DNA from: Leptidea sinapis
Lineage: Eukaryota > Arthropoda > Insecta > Lepidoptera > Pieridae
Reading direction: 5' to 3'
DNA: 64,000 nt
Assembly (NCBI RefSeq): GCF_905404315.1
Contig: NC_066273.1
Location: 13,454,001-13,518,000, forward strand
Shown here: positions 1 through 14,500 of the stretch, piece by piece
Position numbering within the stretch: the first letter of the stretch is position 1
Layout: every line of letters begins with the position of its first letter
Program-made: the position numbers and the translations under genes
Notes under the pieces: generated by a model
Told to the model about the DNA's origin: nothing
What the model saw: the letters and a program-made list of their open reading frames with translations, nothing else
The model's database searches: none

Positions 1-198
1 CACGAGCATTCAGTTCATTTCTGTTACACTTTTAATGTTATCTTTCCAACGCATTTGCTGTTGGTCGCTTCTCATCCCAAGTCTACATGCCACTCTAGAA
101 GACTATCTAATATCTGAATATGATGTATTCAGAACACTAATTAATTAAAATTAACACTTTTTATAAGGTACGTGCTCTTACTTGTAACGTGTACTCAC

Positions 199-2258
199 TC
201 ATAGAAGAAGAAATTAGTGACTTTTTATTACTATGACTACAAAAAAAGTTATTACGTTGTCATGAGTATAATGCGCAGTGGAAGCGTGCTGGGCCCATAA
301 CCTGTTATATGAGATAGAGCAGAGTATCAGCAGTAGACTATGAGCAAATCAGTGCATTCACCATTATTTAATATAAGAAAACAATTTTATAAATTAATTA
401 CAACTTTTTATTCTCATGACAACAATGATATTATATACAATAAAGAGGTAGATATCGCACTAGCGCGCGCAAAATGTTGTAGACAAATTCAGACAATTGT
501 TGTAATTTCATTTAGTCGGCTAATAGCAGCGAGCTAAGCCGAACGTTTTCGTGGCGTGACAATTATAATCTAAAATGCCAACCTGTGTGTTAAGAAAATG
601 TAAAAACTATGTTTGCAAGATATATAAGTGTGAGGGTATTTCATACCATACGAAATTATATAAAAGAACATCGTATTTGTATTTTATCACGATTTTATTT
701 CTTAATAGCTGACCCAGCAAACGTTGTATTGCCGATATTAAAATCGCGATACAAAAGTAACTGTTGATCGTAGATGGGTGAAAATTTGAAGTTGTATGTA
801 TTTTTTAATGTTGACTCATAATCAAACAAATTTAAAAAAAAATGTCACAAAAATTAAAAAAAAAATTCGTGTGGACCACCCTTAACATTTAGGGGTATGA
901 AAAATAGATGTTGGCCGATTCTCAGACCTACTCAATATACTCACAAAATTTCATGAGAATCGGTAAAGCCGTTTCGGAGAAGTACGGGAACGAACATTGT
1001 GACACGAGAATTTTATATATAAGATTTACAAATAAATCTCGAATTATTAACGTGGTGGTTCGAGCAAGATAGAGAATATGATCTCAACTGCAGCGCGACA
1101 AGGACAAATAGTATGTGTCATAGATTAATCAACCAGAAGTGAAATCGTAGGCAGAATACATAGTGGTTGTAACCGCTTTATTGCGGAACTTGAGTTTTCT
1201 TGTCAGTTCGTGAGCGTCTTTCTTAAATAATATTATGATGATTATAATAAGTTCTGGCTTTCAAAGTCTTATAATAACGGTGGTATAGAATGAGATTAGT
1301 AATAGCAGGCTATTTGATATTTTATTAGTACATAATCTTGGAATGTATGTAACGTACTTAGAGGTCTCCTCGCAAAATCGACAACGACATATTTGGAACG
1401 ATACGATAATACTCCGAATATACCGCAACTACCCTGTCTGCTGCAGGATGATCAAGGTATTATATTTTAGGACAATTTAGGAAATTATGTTGTAGGGTAA
1501 GTAGCGGACGTAGACAGTAAGTGCTATCTGTTTGCGTAGGAGTTTTTTCAGTAAAACTGCCCTTTCGGTATATCCCATGCTAACTGCAGAAGAATTAATG
1601 GATCATTTTCTGCTTCTCCCATTATCTTATTGTAATAAAATCTCAACAAAAATACATTCATAAATAATATAATATACAAGAAATAATAATTGTAAACTTA
1701 AAACTTTTTGGGAGCCGTCGTTAGTAAAATTGTAAAAATGGAACCCTTACTGTTAATACATTTCGGTTTTGTTTTGATATGTCTGTATGTTTTTTATTAT
1801 TTTATGTACAAATAATTTATATCATCAATATGGCTTTGTATTTAAATCAACATTATTATTTTTTTAAATCAATAGCACCTAATTTACCTAATTTAAATGT
1901 AGTTTTACTACTTTATAACTTTTATTACATGAACTCATGAATTAGACATGACTCAGTAAAAAATCATATCTGGTGAATGATTCTGTGTTTTTATTATGCA
2001 AATACGGAGCAATTAGCAAATTAGACTTATCTCTTTTTCACTTGAGATAATTGCATTTACTATCCTTCTTTGACGTGTAATCGTAATGTAGTGTGCTATT
2101 GCAATGTTAAATTATTCATGTGTGCGTTTGTGTATCATTTACAAACACCGAATGTTGTCTAGGTAACCTATCTATACTTTTAAATATCATTGCATGACAA
2201 CGTTATTACTTTTTTTGTAGTCATAGTAACCAAAAGTCACTAATTTCTTCTTCTATGA
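199..2258. mobile_element. DNA element with about 65-bp inverted ends
   Basis: Left arm 199-263 (tcatagaagaagaaattagt...) is matched in inverse at 2194-2258 with few changes. No transposase frame is seen inside, and a Helitron is nested at 706-1024. The right end stops 76 bases before the first papilin exon. Target-site duplication not resolved. The rest of the interior (264-705, 1025-2193) shows nothing else recognisable. Confidence 0.75.
706..1024 (-). mobile_element. Non-autonomous Helitron
   Basis: On the minus strand it begins tcttatatataaaattctcg and ends aacgtttgctgggtcagcta, the 5' TC and 3' end style of short lepidopteran Helitrons. The internal text about 'ccgattctcatgaaattttg' is also typical. 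Confidence 0.7.
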
Positions 2259-2334
2259 GAATGTGTCAGTCCCAAAAGAAGATCCAGTCGGCCACTAGCC
2301 AACATATCAGATTCATGACTTTACATTCTTCCAG

Positions 2335-2505
2335 ATTATTGCGTGCCCGAAGCGGATCCAGGACCATGCACCCAGTTTGAGGAGATGTGGGCTTTCAGCG
2401 TGACGAGCGGCACTTGTAAAAGATTCCGCTTTGGAGGCTGTGGTGGTAACAACAACAGATTCCCCGACCTGAAAACGTGTTTGAGCATCTGCGCGCCAGA
2501 CCAAG
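2335..2505 (+). CDS. Ppn: Papilin exon: Kunitz domain 1
   Basis: 171-bp phase 1-1 exon. It shows the Kunitz signature CVPEADPGPC then FRFGGCGGNNNRF and a final C...C pair, six Cys in all. The residue after the second Cys (P1) is Thr, so a trypsin-inhibitor role is not expected. This is the first papilin exon I can find in the window. Acceptor ttccag precedes 2335 and donor gtaaaa follows 2505. Confidence 0.9.
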
Positions 2506-5500
2506 GTAAAAACCACCGAGTAGCAATATACTTCATATTCTAAACTAAATTTTATATTAATTTTCTCTGAGCACCGAGCAGAACTTAGTCAAGGACCCTT
2601 TCACTTGATCGCATCTGATAGGGAACAGTCCACGGACTGCTTTGTCTTTAGTGTTCCCAACTACGATCAGCCTTTCAAAGCTTTCATCTCTCTTCCTCAA
2701 GGGCAAGGACAAGTTTAGATATAGTAGCTTTAGCAAAATTTATGAACGATCTGGGACTCAACGAAACAACAGTGGGACACGAGTGGTCGCTGGTTCCAGT
2801 CCCGCATAATTCATTAAGTTTGGTTATAAATTTATTTGTTTCGTTTGTATTGTGTTGTAGAAGTGTGCCAACAGCCCATGCAAGCGGGCCCGTGTCAAGG
2901 ATCCTTCATGAAATGGTTCTTCGACGCAGCTACCGGATCCTGCTCTCAGTTCACATACGGAGGATGCCAAGGAAATGACAATCGGTAACATTTTTTTGAA
3001 GTGTACTTGTTTAGGCGCGTTATGAAAAAATGATGAGAGTGAAATTTTAAGATGCGCGCGCATCACTGTAACACAAAAGTAACAGGTTGAAGTTGGTTCC
3101 TGAAATTTTGTGACATTTGCGTCATTCGCTATTTTTTTTTTTTGGTTTCTTCGTCTTATTATTAAGACAGACAAAGGGTTCAAGCCCATACAGCCGTATT
3201 CATTATTTATTAATTAATTGTCACAGCCATCTTTGCAAGATTTTTACAGAATTATTCTTTCTAAAAACGTAGAATAGCACGAGGAATAAATTACTTTAAT
3301 GATTTTTGCTTCGTTAGGCCAAAGAAGTAAAATACACACTTTATTAAAGGTCCACCATCACAGGGTACACATGTTCGTAAAATTATAAACAATGTCCAAA
3401 AATCGTATTCCTGCAATTTTAATGCACATAAACATTCAAACAATTTAATTCCATTCCCGACTCGTGGTCACACCTATTTGTCACACCAGTGTGACTACGA
3501 GTAAGTTTTTTTCCTCGTCTTCACACCACGGGTTTTATTACACCTTTTATATCTTAACGTTAGTGGTGTGATAAGTACAATCTGTCAAAATAGGCAAAGA
3601 TGTATAACTTTTGTACATAGGTATATTAACTTAACGTAGTATTTCCATAAAATGGCCTAAACATATATTATTAATCATTAATTAGTTTCTTTTGCGAACA
3701 ATAACCAATTTATCTTTTTAACTTAACTCAATTTCAATTTTGTCTTTTTCCTTGGCCTTTTTTCAATGTCAATTTCCATGTCCTCCTTTAAGACAGTGAA
3801 TAGTTTATAAACTGTCACATAATTTTTGTGAATTATTTTGTTAAGTCTGGAGTGCCAACTTTCACAAATATTATTTTGTTCTGTGTCTTTTCTGTTAAGG
3901 TTCCATTCTGTAATGAAACTTTCATGTTTGAGCCAGTACTTCTTCATGTACGTCAAAAAATCTTTTACTTTGCCAACCGAGGCACTCATATCTGCAATAG
4001 TTATAAATATACGCAATATGTTGTATTCAAATCTATATACAAGTCATAAAAGCTAGTTTTACAATAAACTAGACAATATCATGATCATAATATCAGTTGG
4101 CTGTTCTCTCTGCTTTTGATGTCATCAATTGACATTCGAGTAAAAAGTTTATCGATCATCTCTGCAGGTTTGACTCTCGCGAGGACTGTGAGCGGCGTTG
4201 CAGATCTCAAGAACCCGAGCCTGTTAGAACTACCACCATATCGCCGGTAATTGTATTACGGATTAAACAAACCCTGTTCAATTTAACCCCCAAAAGTTTT
4301 TAAAACCGGTTAAAAACTTCTTTAATAAGGTATCAACCTACCACCGGTTAAATTATGAATGTAGTGGTAACATTCAACTATGAGTCCTATTCATATTATT
4401 ACTATTTTTATGAGTGTTCATGTAAAATGTGTTATTTGTTAGGTGCCTTGATAAATAAATACTGGGTCTCGAAATTTCGAGCAATTATCATTTCCGACGT
4501 CACTTGGTAGGCAAAGCCGAATTGAGTTCTGGGTTGTAGATATGCCATCCCAAATTCTAGCGCTCTACAACGCGCAGGTCCGACGACACATGAAGCATTT
4601 TCTTTATCTCTGAGCATCCCGGTATCAGCTCGAATTATCTATCTGAACGCGTGAATTGTAAACTACTTCAATTATTGGGTTTCCAGGGGATACTGTAGAA
4701 TAGAGAAATTTCTTCATTGTATCTTAGCTTAGTTGTGTTTTAGCTGCTTAACCTGATTCCAGCCACCGAATTTATCTTTCGCATGACGCGCCACAAACTT
4801 AGATATCATCCCAGCCATCAGGATGTGTGTCGCTGTTTCACAGTACGGTTTTCAGGGACATTACGATATGGGCACCTTCATAAAACACGCGTTACCCTTC
4901 CAAAAGTATCCTGTTTCTGTGATTCCTCTGGTGTTATGAGAGAGAAATGTTTACGGTGATGACTAAGCATCAGATGACCTTATATCATCTTCTTACGGAT
5001 TTCCTTAACGTGTTTTTTCGCTAACAGGTACCAAAGATAATTTACGAAGAATGTCAGATCTCGCCTGAGCTCGAGGAGTGTCAGGGTTCAGCAACTACGG
5101 TGTGGTACTTGGATCCCTCACGGCGTGCCTGTGTTCCCCACGACAACGCTGACAACGGCAAACTCTGCAGACTCACAGGAGTCTACTTATCAGAGGAGGA
5201 ATGCGAGCGGTTTTGTGGAGCTTTCGAGGGCATTGGTAAGTCACCAGATCATAATATATCTATATATTTAAGAGATTTATGACTCTGATCGCATCACGAT
5301 ATATTGGACCACTGAATCTTTAGTAAGAGCATCTTTCGTCGAGCTGTGATCAGCTGAGGACAGATTGTTTTTTTCTGTTTGTCCGTTGGTCGGTTTGTTC
5401 GTATGTATGTCCCGGAAAATCACAAAAACTACAGAAGACATTTAATTCAAATTTTTATGAATATTAACAATAAGCCGGGAGATTTTAGAACAACGAACAA

Positions 5501-8500
5501 ATATTTTACCAGTGGGAGGCTCCTTTGCACATGATGCCGGATAGATTATGGGTACCACAACGGCTGGGCAAATGACACTTAACATCTTATGTCTCAAGGT
5601 GACGAGCGCAGTTGTAATGCCGCTCAGAATTTTTTGGTTTTCCAAGAATCCTGAGCGGCACTGCATTGTAATGGGCAGGGTGTATCAATTACCGTCAGCT
5701 GAACCTCCTGCTTGTCTCGTCCCTTATTGTCATAAAAAAAACGCCATTTAGCGCATTCACATCCAGGGGTGTATTCTCCCAAAGTTGATACTCGAATAAT
5801 TCTGTGAACATTGTCATAATAATGTTATTATTAGTACGTAGGTTCCTGTAAGATTTGAATGATTGAATGAAAGTTTGATGCATGCAATATACGATCATTT
5901 AAATTAATACAGTTTATTCTTTATTACTTTCTATTAAATATTTAATATTATTTAAACATGATTCATATATTGCATGCACTTTACAAGTAATTTGTTATAT
6001 ATATTACAGCCCTTGCAAATTACTCTATTTATTGAAAATAGTGGCCTTTGAGTTTCTTGTAAGTTCTTCTCACGAGCTCTACTTTTTCCGAACTAATGGA
6101 AGATTCAGTAATTTAAAAGATATATTTATAGTGACGATTCAAAAGTGCTTAGTTTAAGTCTAATTGAATATAGTTTATTTGACTTTGACTTTGAATTAAT
6201 TCCAGATGTGTGTCACGCCGCCGTGGACCCCGGCACCTGCGGGGAGTCCATCACCAAGGTGTTCTACAACGTCACCAGAGATCGGTGCGAGTGGTTCACC
6301 TACAGCGGTTGTCTGGGCGGCGCCAATCGCTTCTCTTCGATGCAGGAGTGTGAGATTGAATGCAGAGCGCACGCAGGTATACCAAAGCCGCCTTATTTTG
6401 TTACTGACTGACCTTACTTATAGTTGAACTTATTGTTATAAATATACCTAGTAGCGACACATTACAGCACTCATTATCGTGTCCCAAATCAGGCCTATCC
6501 TGTGCTATAGGTGCATGACAACGATATACATACTTTCCTCCTTATTAAAAATAGTCTGCTAACTTAAAGCATTGCTAGTTCTCACTCTGTCTTCTTCTAT
6601 TGACCTAAGTCAGAATGAGAAAAAGCACTCCTTAGCGGCTGTTTAAAGTTAGCGGACCATTATGAATAAGGGGGTTTACCTTCACCCATGCTTTAAATGC
6701 TCAGTAAGCTTATTGCCAACATTAAAACACCCAACGTCCTAATAACCATTACATCATCCAAACGAGTGAATGAAATTCAGTACAACATATCATCCGTATT
6801 TATAATAACACTCCTTTGGATGATATTTTGGTTACTAATTGTGGCTTTTTTAATGTTAGTAGTAAGCTAACTGTTTCAGAATCATTTAGAGGATTAATAT
6901 TATGGTTGTAGATAAAGTCTTGTATGAAACTGTTGAACTGTTATATATTAAAACACTCAAGTGATACAATTACCACATTCGTGTTTTAATACCCCTTATT
7001 ACACAACAGTTGCATAAATAACTATAAATACATATAAACTCGGAAACGAACAACCGTATTCATCATTATTTGCACCTACCGGCACTCAAACCCGGGACCT
7101 CCAGCTTAATAGACAGGGTTACTAACCTTAATATTTTATAATAAACTGTGTATGTGCCCATAAACTTAGTACACTAGCGTAATAGACAAACACTCTCCTC
7201 ATTACGTCGAGACTAAATTTAAAATGTGCATGTGTGCTTTTAGACCAGGGTCGATAATTTTTGAAACCAAAAAAAATTACAGTAGGATGAAACCCATTGG
7301 TAAAGGACGAGAAAAATAAATATTTTAAATCAAATAAATTACAGTGTATTTGGGACATAATAAGGTAAGTTTTCACCAAATTAAGTAGAAAAAAAAATAT
7401 TTTTGAAAAAGATATAAATAAAAATCCAAAAACTTGGTTTTTTTAATTTTTCACCTAAATTTTGAGGTTATGTGAAAAAAGTGTAATTCCAAAATTTATT
7501 TATTAATTTTTTTAATAATAATTTATTTCTCTTAAAATCATAGTTTACAGCAGCTAGTGGCCGGAGTCACCTTTTAAGCAAATAATGCCTGTACCAGGTG
7601 TCTCCGCTCTTCCAATTCAGCAATGTGTTATATTTAACAAAAGTTTTATTGACATGGTGGTGAAATAATAATAAAGTTATGAAATGAATATAAATTTAAA
7701 AAGGTTATGAAATGAATATAAATTAACAATTTAAATATTTGGAAAGTTACTTTTGAACACCTTAACAATTACAGCGACAAAGATTTACAATTACGATTTT
7801 TAATTCTTATCGAACATTACATGTTCGATAACGTCACTTTTTATTATTATAAACATAAATGATAAATATGTGTAACTATGTGTGAGTGTGTGTGTGCGTG
7901 CGATACTGTGTGTTTTTGTGAGTGTTGTGTGCGTGTATATATGTTAAGTGCGTGTGGAATATTTTCTGTCTGATCTATGTAAACATTGGATAAGTTATTT
8001 TACTCTGTACATTATTTAAGTTGTTTAAGTAAAATCTCCGTTGCCTCATAGTCGAGAGACTTTAACCACTTCTCTACGATTTTTTTACAATCGTTATATT
8101 GTTTTGAGTGGATATGTAGTTTTTTATTTATTTTATTGTAAATTTGAGCTGAGAGACTATTGTATTGTGCGCTAGCAAACTTTGTTTTTGTTCGAGGGAC
8201 TTTAGGTACGTTAGGTTGCCTCCTACTTTGTTTATTATTTACGAGATATGGTACTTCTTTATGTTTTTTGATTAAAACATATTTCAGAAACAGTTTCGTC
8301 ACAGAGAGTAAACCGCACTCAAGGTAAAGTTGTTCTGTAGAATATCTGTAACGTTTGAAATACATGGCCTTAATCAATGCTCGTTGCGAGCGCTCAGTGT
8401 CTAAAAACTTTATTTTTGCAGCACCTCCCCACACTGGAATGCAGTAGGTTAGGATGGATTCAACTAGTGCAGTATATATTCTCTTTAGCAGAGTGTTAGA

Positions 8501-11500
8501 GGAATCACTATCGTTCTCAGATTTGTCATTCTTTGGGACCACGTACCTCAGCGAGCGAAAAACCCATATTAATTTTCTGACTCTTTCAGCCAGTTGCTCA
8601 AGGTGAGGGTACCAGGAGAGCCTCTGATCAACTATGACTCCTAGATATTTGAAATTATCTACTTTATTGATTTGGGGACAGTTACAGTTATTATGTTTGC
8701 TAAGTTTACAGTTATGAACTTTCAGATTAAAGTTGCCATCGGGCTGATTATTATTATAAATACTGAAGCATATATAATTTGTTTTAGAAGTATTTAATGA
8801 TAGTAAATTAGACTTCAGCCAAGCAGATATTTGAGCCATTCCTTTTTCAGCGCTATTTTTTACATCTGCCCAGGTACTTCCAGAAAAGACAACGGCTGTA
8901 TCATCAGCGTACGAAAAAATTTTAGCATTATCGATTGTAAGATTGCACAGTTCGTTTATAGATCACAAAGTTGTAGATCTCTTTATTACCTACAACTTTG
9001 TCGATTAACATTTTGCCATAGGACTTGTAGTTTTGCCGGAAATCGAGATAAACCGTTTTTTACCCTAAAACACCCCCCACTTTTCCACTTCCCGACCTCA
9101 GATCGTCCGTAATTTATTTTTCCCTTAATTTTTGTTATATTATCGTCCTTTTCCAATGGGTTTCATCCTACTATTATTTTGTTTCACTTTTTATCATTTT
9201 CAAAGGCTTCGGCACTGGTCTATTGTTTTATAGATGTGTTAGTGAGTTAGTGAAGCGTGTAGTATTTTGCTTTTGGTGAATCCCTATGACAAATATTAAT
9301 AAACGGCGTCATATTGACGTATTCAGTATATTTATTTTCTAACACGTATTTTTTTTTATCTTTAGAAAATTTTGACAGGAGAATAATGGACACTAAATGT
9401 TTCGAAATGGTTTCATGATCTATTCATCTATTCCGTCTCTTTCTAGGTTTTTATGTAAGGATAGTTATCTCACTTTCACACAAGGTTGGTCCATTGCGAT
9501 AGTTTTTTTTTATGGAATAGGAGGACAAATGAGCGTACGGGTCACCTGTTGTTAAGTGATCACCGCCGCCCACATTCTCTTCCAACACCAGAGGAATCAC
9601 AGCAGCGTTGCCGGCCTTTAAGGAAGGTGTACGCGCTTTTTTTTAAGGTACCCATGTCGTGTCGACCCGGAAACAAATGTAAGTTAATGGTATGTACATA
9701 CAAATATTATGTGTATACGAACTCAACCATATACATAACACACTAAGTGATACTCTCTTGTGTAAAGACAAATAATCTTTATATAAGTAGGTAGGTATAT
9801 AAAAACAATTTTGATGCGTATGTCAGGTTACTACACTATACCAAGTAGTTTGTTATTTTTCGTGATATCCCTCTCTTCTGGAAGTTCTGGAGTAATTATA
9901 CAAATTTAATTTGTGCCATAATTCATGATCGATGCAGGACTCGAAACTGTGACTCTCGGGTTCCGTCCGGGCGCTCTGTCTGAAGTTAAGTTAGGACTGA
10001 CAGAAACACACTGTTACAATGAGTGCAGTACAGCAAGAAAAGCAAAAAAGTATATTTTAATTGCCTATCTGCGGCTGAATAGCTTGCCTAACTGCGATAG
10101 CAGGACGTAGTTAAGCACAAAGGACTCAAACCACACAAAGGAATTTTGTTTCAAATTCAAATATTTTTATTCAAAATAGGATGTGAAATCACTTATTGAA
10201 AGTCAAAAAATTACCACCCATTCCAAAATGAATGCCTCAGGCCTGAGAGGAATGGGCGCAACAAACTCAGCGGGCTTTTATTTTTCCCATCAAACATATG
10301 TTTTACAATTAAAGTAACATTAACAAAGTAACAAAGTAACATTGTACAATTAAACTTATTATTTAATAGCCTGAGGGGCGGTTGCTCTATTCCCAATCTG
10401 TGGTATCATTAAGAAAGTCATTTATGTTATAGTAACCTTTACCACACAAACGTTTTTTAACAATTCTTTTGAATAACGTAATACTTTTGTTTTGGACATT
10501 TTCTGGGATCCTGTTGTAAAAGCATATACATCGCCCCACAAAGGATTTGCACTCTTGAGTTATACGCATTTGAAGTTTTAGGTCTAAATAATCTTCAAAA
10601 TAAATTTCCTATATAAATATCCAAAAAAAAAACAGTTTCCGTGTACATTTTAAAAATAGGGGTTTAACTACATGACAGACACGACCTTCAGGAGTGCGAT
10701 GGCATACATAACTCTATTTTGACCAGAGTGTGGTTTGAGTACGTTCAACACAGAAAATAAATTTGAGTTCGTTACTTTGTTTCAGATCCTTGTCGGCAGG
10801 AGCCAGAACCTGGCAATTGTTTGGAGAGCTACGACTCGTGGTACTTTAACGCAAGAACTAAAGAGTGCGAAGAGTTTACCTACACCGGCTGTCATGGGAA
10901 TGATAATAGGTGCAGCCATTATAATATAAATGAATTTCTTAATTATACCACGGACTGGGAATGGAGCAAACATCCTCAGGAGAAATAGCCTAAATAACCG
11001 AATCAAAATATTTTAGTTATATTGAAAGATCACTTAATTCAGCTAGCCGGAGATCACCGAACTAGCTCTTATAATAATTAGCTCAGTTTAATCACGCATT
11101 AATAATTTATAATGGAAACAGATTACTTATACAGCGCCATCTTTTCGTAAATGAAAACATTACTTCATCATTACAGAATTATTTGTATACGCGTACGTTC
11201 CATGATATCATTTCATAATTGCCTTTGAGTTTGATAAAATGCTCCTAGATGGCGTGAAATACAAATTCACCGCCGCGGAAATGATGCCTGATACACTTAA
11301 GAATAGTTTTAATTTAATGTAATCATACTATTGTATATATATAGTTATAAGATTTGTTTCATTTAAGGATGATTAAAGAGGAAAGATTCAAGAAGCGTGT
11401 ACAGTAATAATAACCGTAAAATATATGTATGTATAATAAGATCGATGGCTTGTCGTTTACGTGGTGATCTAATATCTGGTAATAATAACCGACCACCACG

Positions 11501-14500
11501 TTGAGCTTGTCTGCAAAAAAGTAAGTCCACAGCTTTTCATGTTTAATTGTTTAATTTCAGATTTGCTACAAAAGATGAATGCGAGATTCAGTGTTCTGCC
11601 AGTGCGGTTACAACTAGAAGGCCTGTCCCAACAACCAGAGCTCCTGTTGTAGACACAACTCTTTCTACTGCATATGTCCCAGATAGCCGGAGGGTAAGAA
11701 GAATCATTTCAATAGTTTTGAAATTGTACTTTAGGCGCGTTAGGCACTGACCTGTATAAATACCACTGGACAGGCTGTTAAATATGATTGACAGCAAATT
11801 TTTTGTGCCTATTTCAAACGCTACTCGCGAGCGTCCAGAGAACAAATTTTGACGTATATTACAAATTGCTGTGAGAGAAGCTTATAGTACTCTGAAGTAT
11901 TAATGCATTTTGAATTAATTTCCGTCGTTTTCCATGGTATTTATACTTCACTAATAAAGTACACAATTTTTTTGTAAATAATTTTCGTATCGATGTTTGT
12001 TGCTGAGGTTGTCATCACTAGTTTTAGTAACGCAGACTCTCGCTATATGCCCAACGGCGTCAAGATGGCGAATTACAAACAGGCACAAAAAAACTTTGAC
12101 CTTCGCCAGTCCAGCGGTAAATACTAGAGGTCAGTGCGCGTTAGGGAAATAATATTATCAGGATGATTTTTAAGATGCGCGCGCACATCGTCACGCAAAT
12201 TCGACACCGTGACGTTAGCTTGTCAAATAGACCATTTGTACCATACTTCAGCTACCAAGGCTTTTGTAACTCATATGTCGACTGAACAACAACGACGAAT
12301 TATAATATATAATTTCAATTTATATACAAATTATAAAATAAAAATAATTTTATGATTTTAACTAAGTGTTATTTTTAACTAAATTATACGGTATAATAAT
12401 ATTTTCATTGGTTGTATTAAATACCTTCTTTATTACAAGCTATTTAAATTATAAATTTTATTATAAAAAATTAAAAAAATGTAGTTTTTGATGTTTTTTT
12501 TTTTTAATTTATGATGTGATGTAATGTTAAATAATCTCTTGATAACCGCAATTCATGTACGAATTTTATTTTATTTATTACATGATCTGAACACGCAATC
12601 CTGAAAAGCATCATAAAAGCACCATGGTTCATAACCAACCATGAGGTCGAAAAGTACGCAAAGATTCCTCTTTTTTATGGAAAAGGAGGACAAACGATCG
12701 TACGGGTCACCGCTCCCATTCTCTTGCAACACCAGAGGAATCACAGGAGCGTTGCCGGCCTGTAAGAAATGTGTACCCATGTCGTATCGTCCCGGAAACA
12801 CCGCACAAGGCAGTTGATTCCACCGTTCTGTAGTACGTGGAAGAAAGTTCCTTGAAAACCGCACTGTGGAGGACCGCCACACATCCAGAAGGCGGAGATG
12901 ATATCCTAACTAATGACGTATCGTGCGAAGGTGGAATTCGGCGGCAGAAATCACGTGAAAAAGCTCTTCGGAACACTACCCGCGATAAAAGTAAATGATG
13001 TCTCTACGCAATTGATAAAAGTAAATGATGTCTCTACGCAACGCCAAGTAATCCAGCCGTTCACAGAGCAGTGGGTCCCCGACAATTCCTGCTGCTTTAC
13101 ATTACACGCGGTCAAATGGATCGAGCTGATACTGGGGTGCGCCAGACCAGAGATGACAGCAATACTCCATATGTGGCCGGACCGGCGCACCTGCGCTTTG
13201 TACAATGTACAATTCCTCTCGTCAAAAGAGAAATCGCGGCAACTCGAGAAAAATATAAATCTCGTTTAGATGTCCACCCAAAAAAGCTTGTCTTTGCCTT
13301 TATGCCTTTGAGACGAGGAGCTCATGATCCTCATTCCAAAGGCATAAAAGGTATAAAGGCAAAACCAGCTAAAACGACTTAAAAGATCCCAAATTTTTGA
13401 CCGAGACAAATAGTAATAGAAAATGGAAAAACAGGTCCCAGAAAGGATTTTGGGATCTCTTTGTCCCTTTTATTTTTCTCACATTGACTCTCGCATTTTC
13501 CTCACAGGAAATAGGGCCTCTGCACATCTCCCTTCCATTCTCCTGCTTATAGTATAAGCTATCGATAGCAGATTACGTTATAACAAAAAAAAAATATTAC
13601 AAAATTAAATACGTTCATAGGATTCTGAGTGCCAAACACCATCATCTCTTGAAGCGTGCGGTGTAAACGTCACAGCATTCTACTACGACTCCAGCGTTCA
13701 GCGGTGTGTGGAGGGAATCATTGGCAACTGTCCCAATATTAACGCGTATAACACCGAAGAGGAGTGTGAGAGACAGTGTGGAGCATTCAGAGGACTGGGT
13801 AAGGAACGAATCATGTTGTTTCCAAGTTTGAGCTGACTATGATACTTTAAGAATTTATAAGAATCCCTATTTATATTTTCAAATCAAATCAAATCATCTT
13901 TATTTGCAAGATAAGAAATAATCCCCATTTTAGTTATAGTGTCCCCATTTTATATTTTAGAATCCCTATTTCTTTATAAGAATCCCCATTTTAGTTTTAG
14001 AGTCCCCATTTTATATTTTAGAATCCCTATTTCTTTACAAGAATCCCCATTTTAATTTTAGGGTCCCCATTTTATATTTTAGAATCCCTATTTCTTTACA
14101 AGAATCCCCATTTTAGTTTTAGAGTCCCCATTTTATATTTTAGAATCCCTATTTCTTTACAAGAATCCCCATTTTAGTTTTAGAGTCCCCATTTTATATT
14201 TTAGAATCCCTATTTCTTTATAAGAATCCCCATTTTAGTTTTAGAGTCCCCATTTTATATTTTAGAATCCCTATTTCTTTATAAGAATCCCCATTTTAGT
14301 TTTAGAGTCCCCATTTTATTTTTAGACACTCCATTTTATTTAATGCTACTCGCTAATCGAACTTGCATTTCAATATGTCTGGAGCAGCCTGTCAATGCGT
14401 ATTATTTTACGTGTATTAATAGATTGCTTATAAATAATGATGATATGAGAGAATGTATAAGAATTCTATTGAAACAACTATAAGACCATGCAAAATAAAC

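Noticed and set aside
2313..2536. Minus-strand frames over Kunitz exon 1
   Set aside because: Antisense shadow of a clear Kunitz exon.
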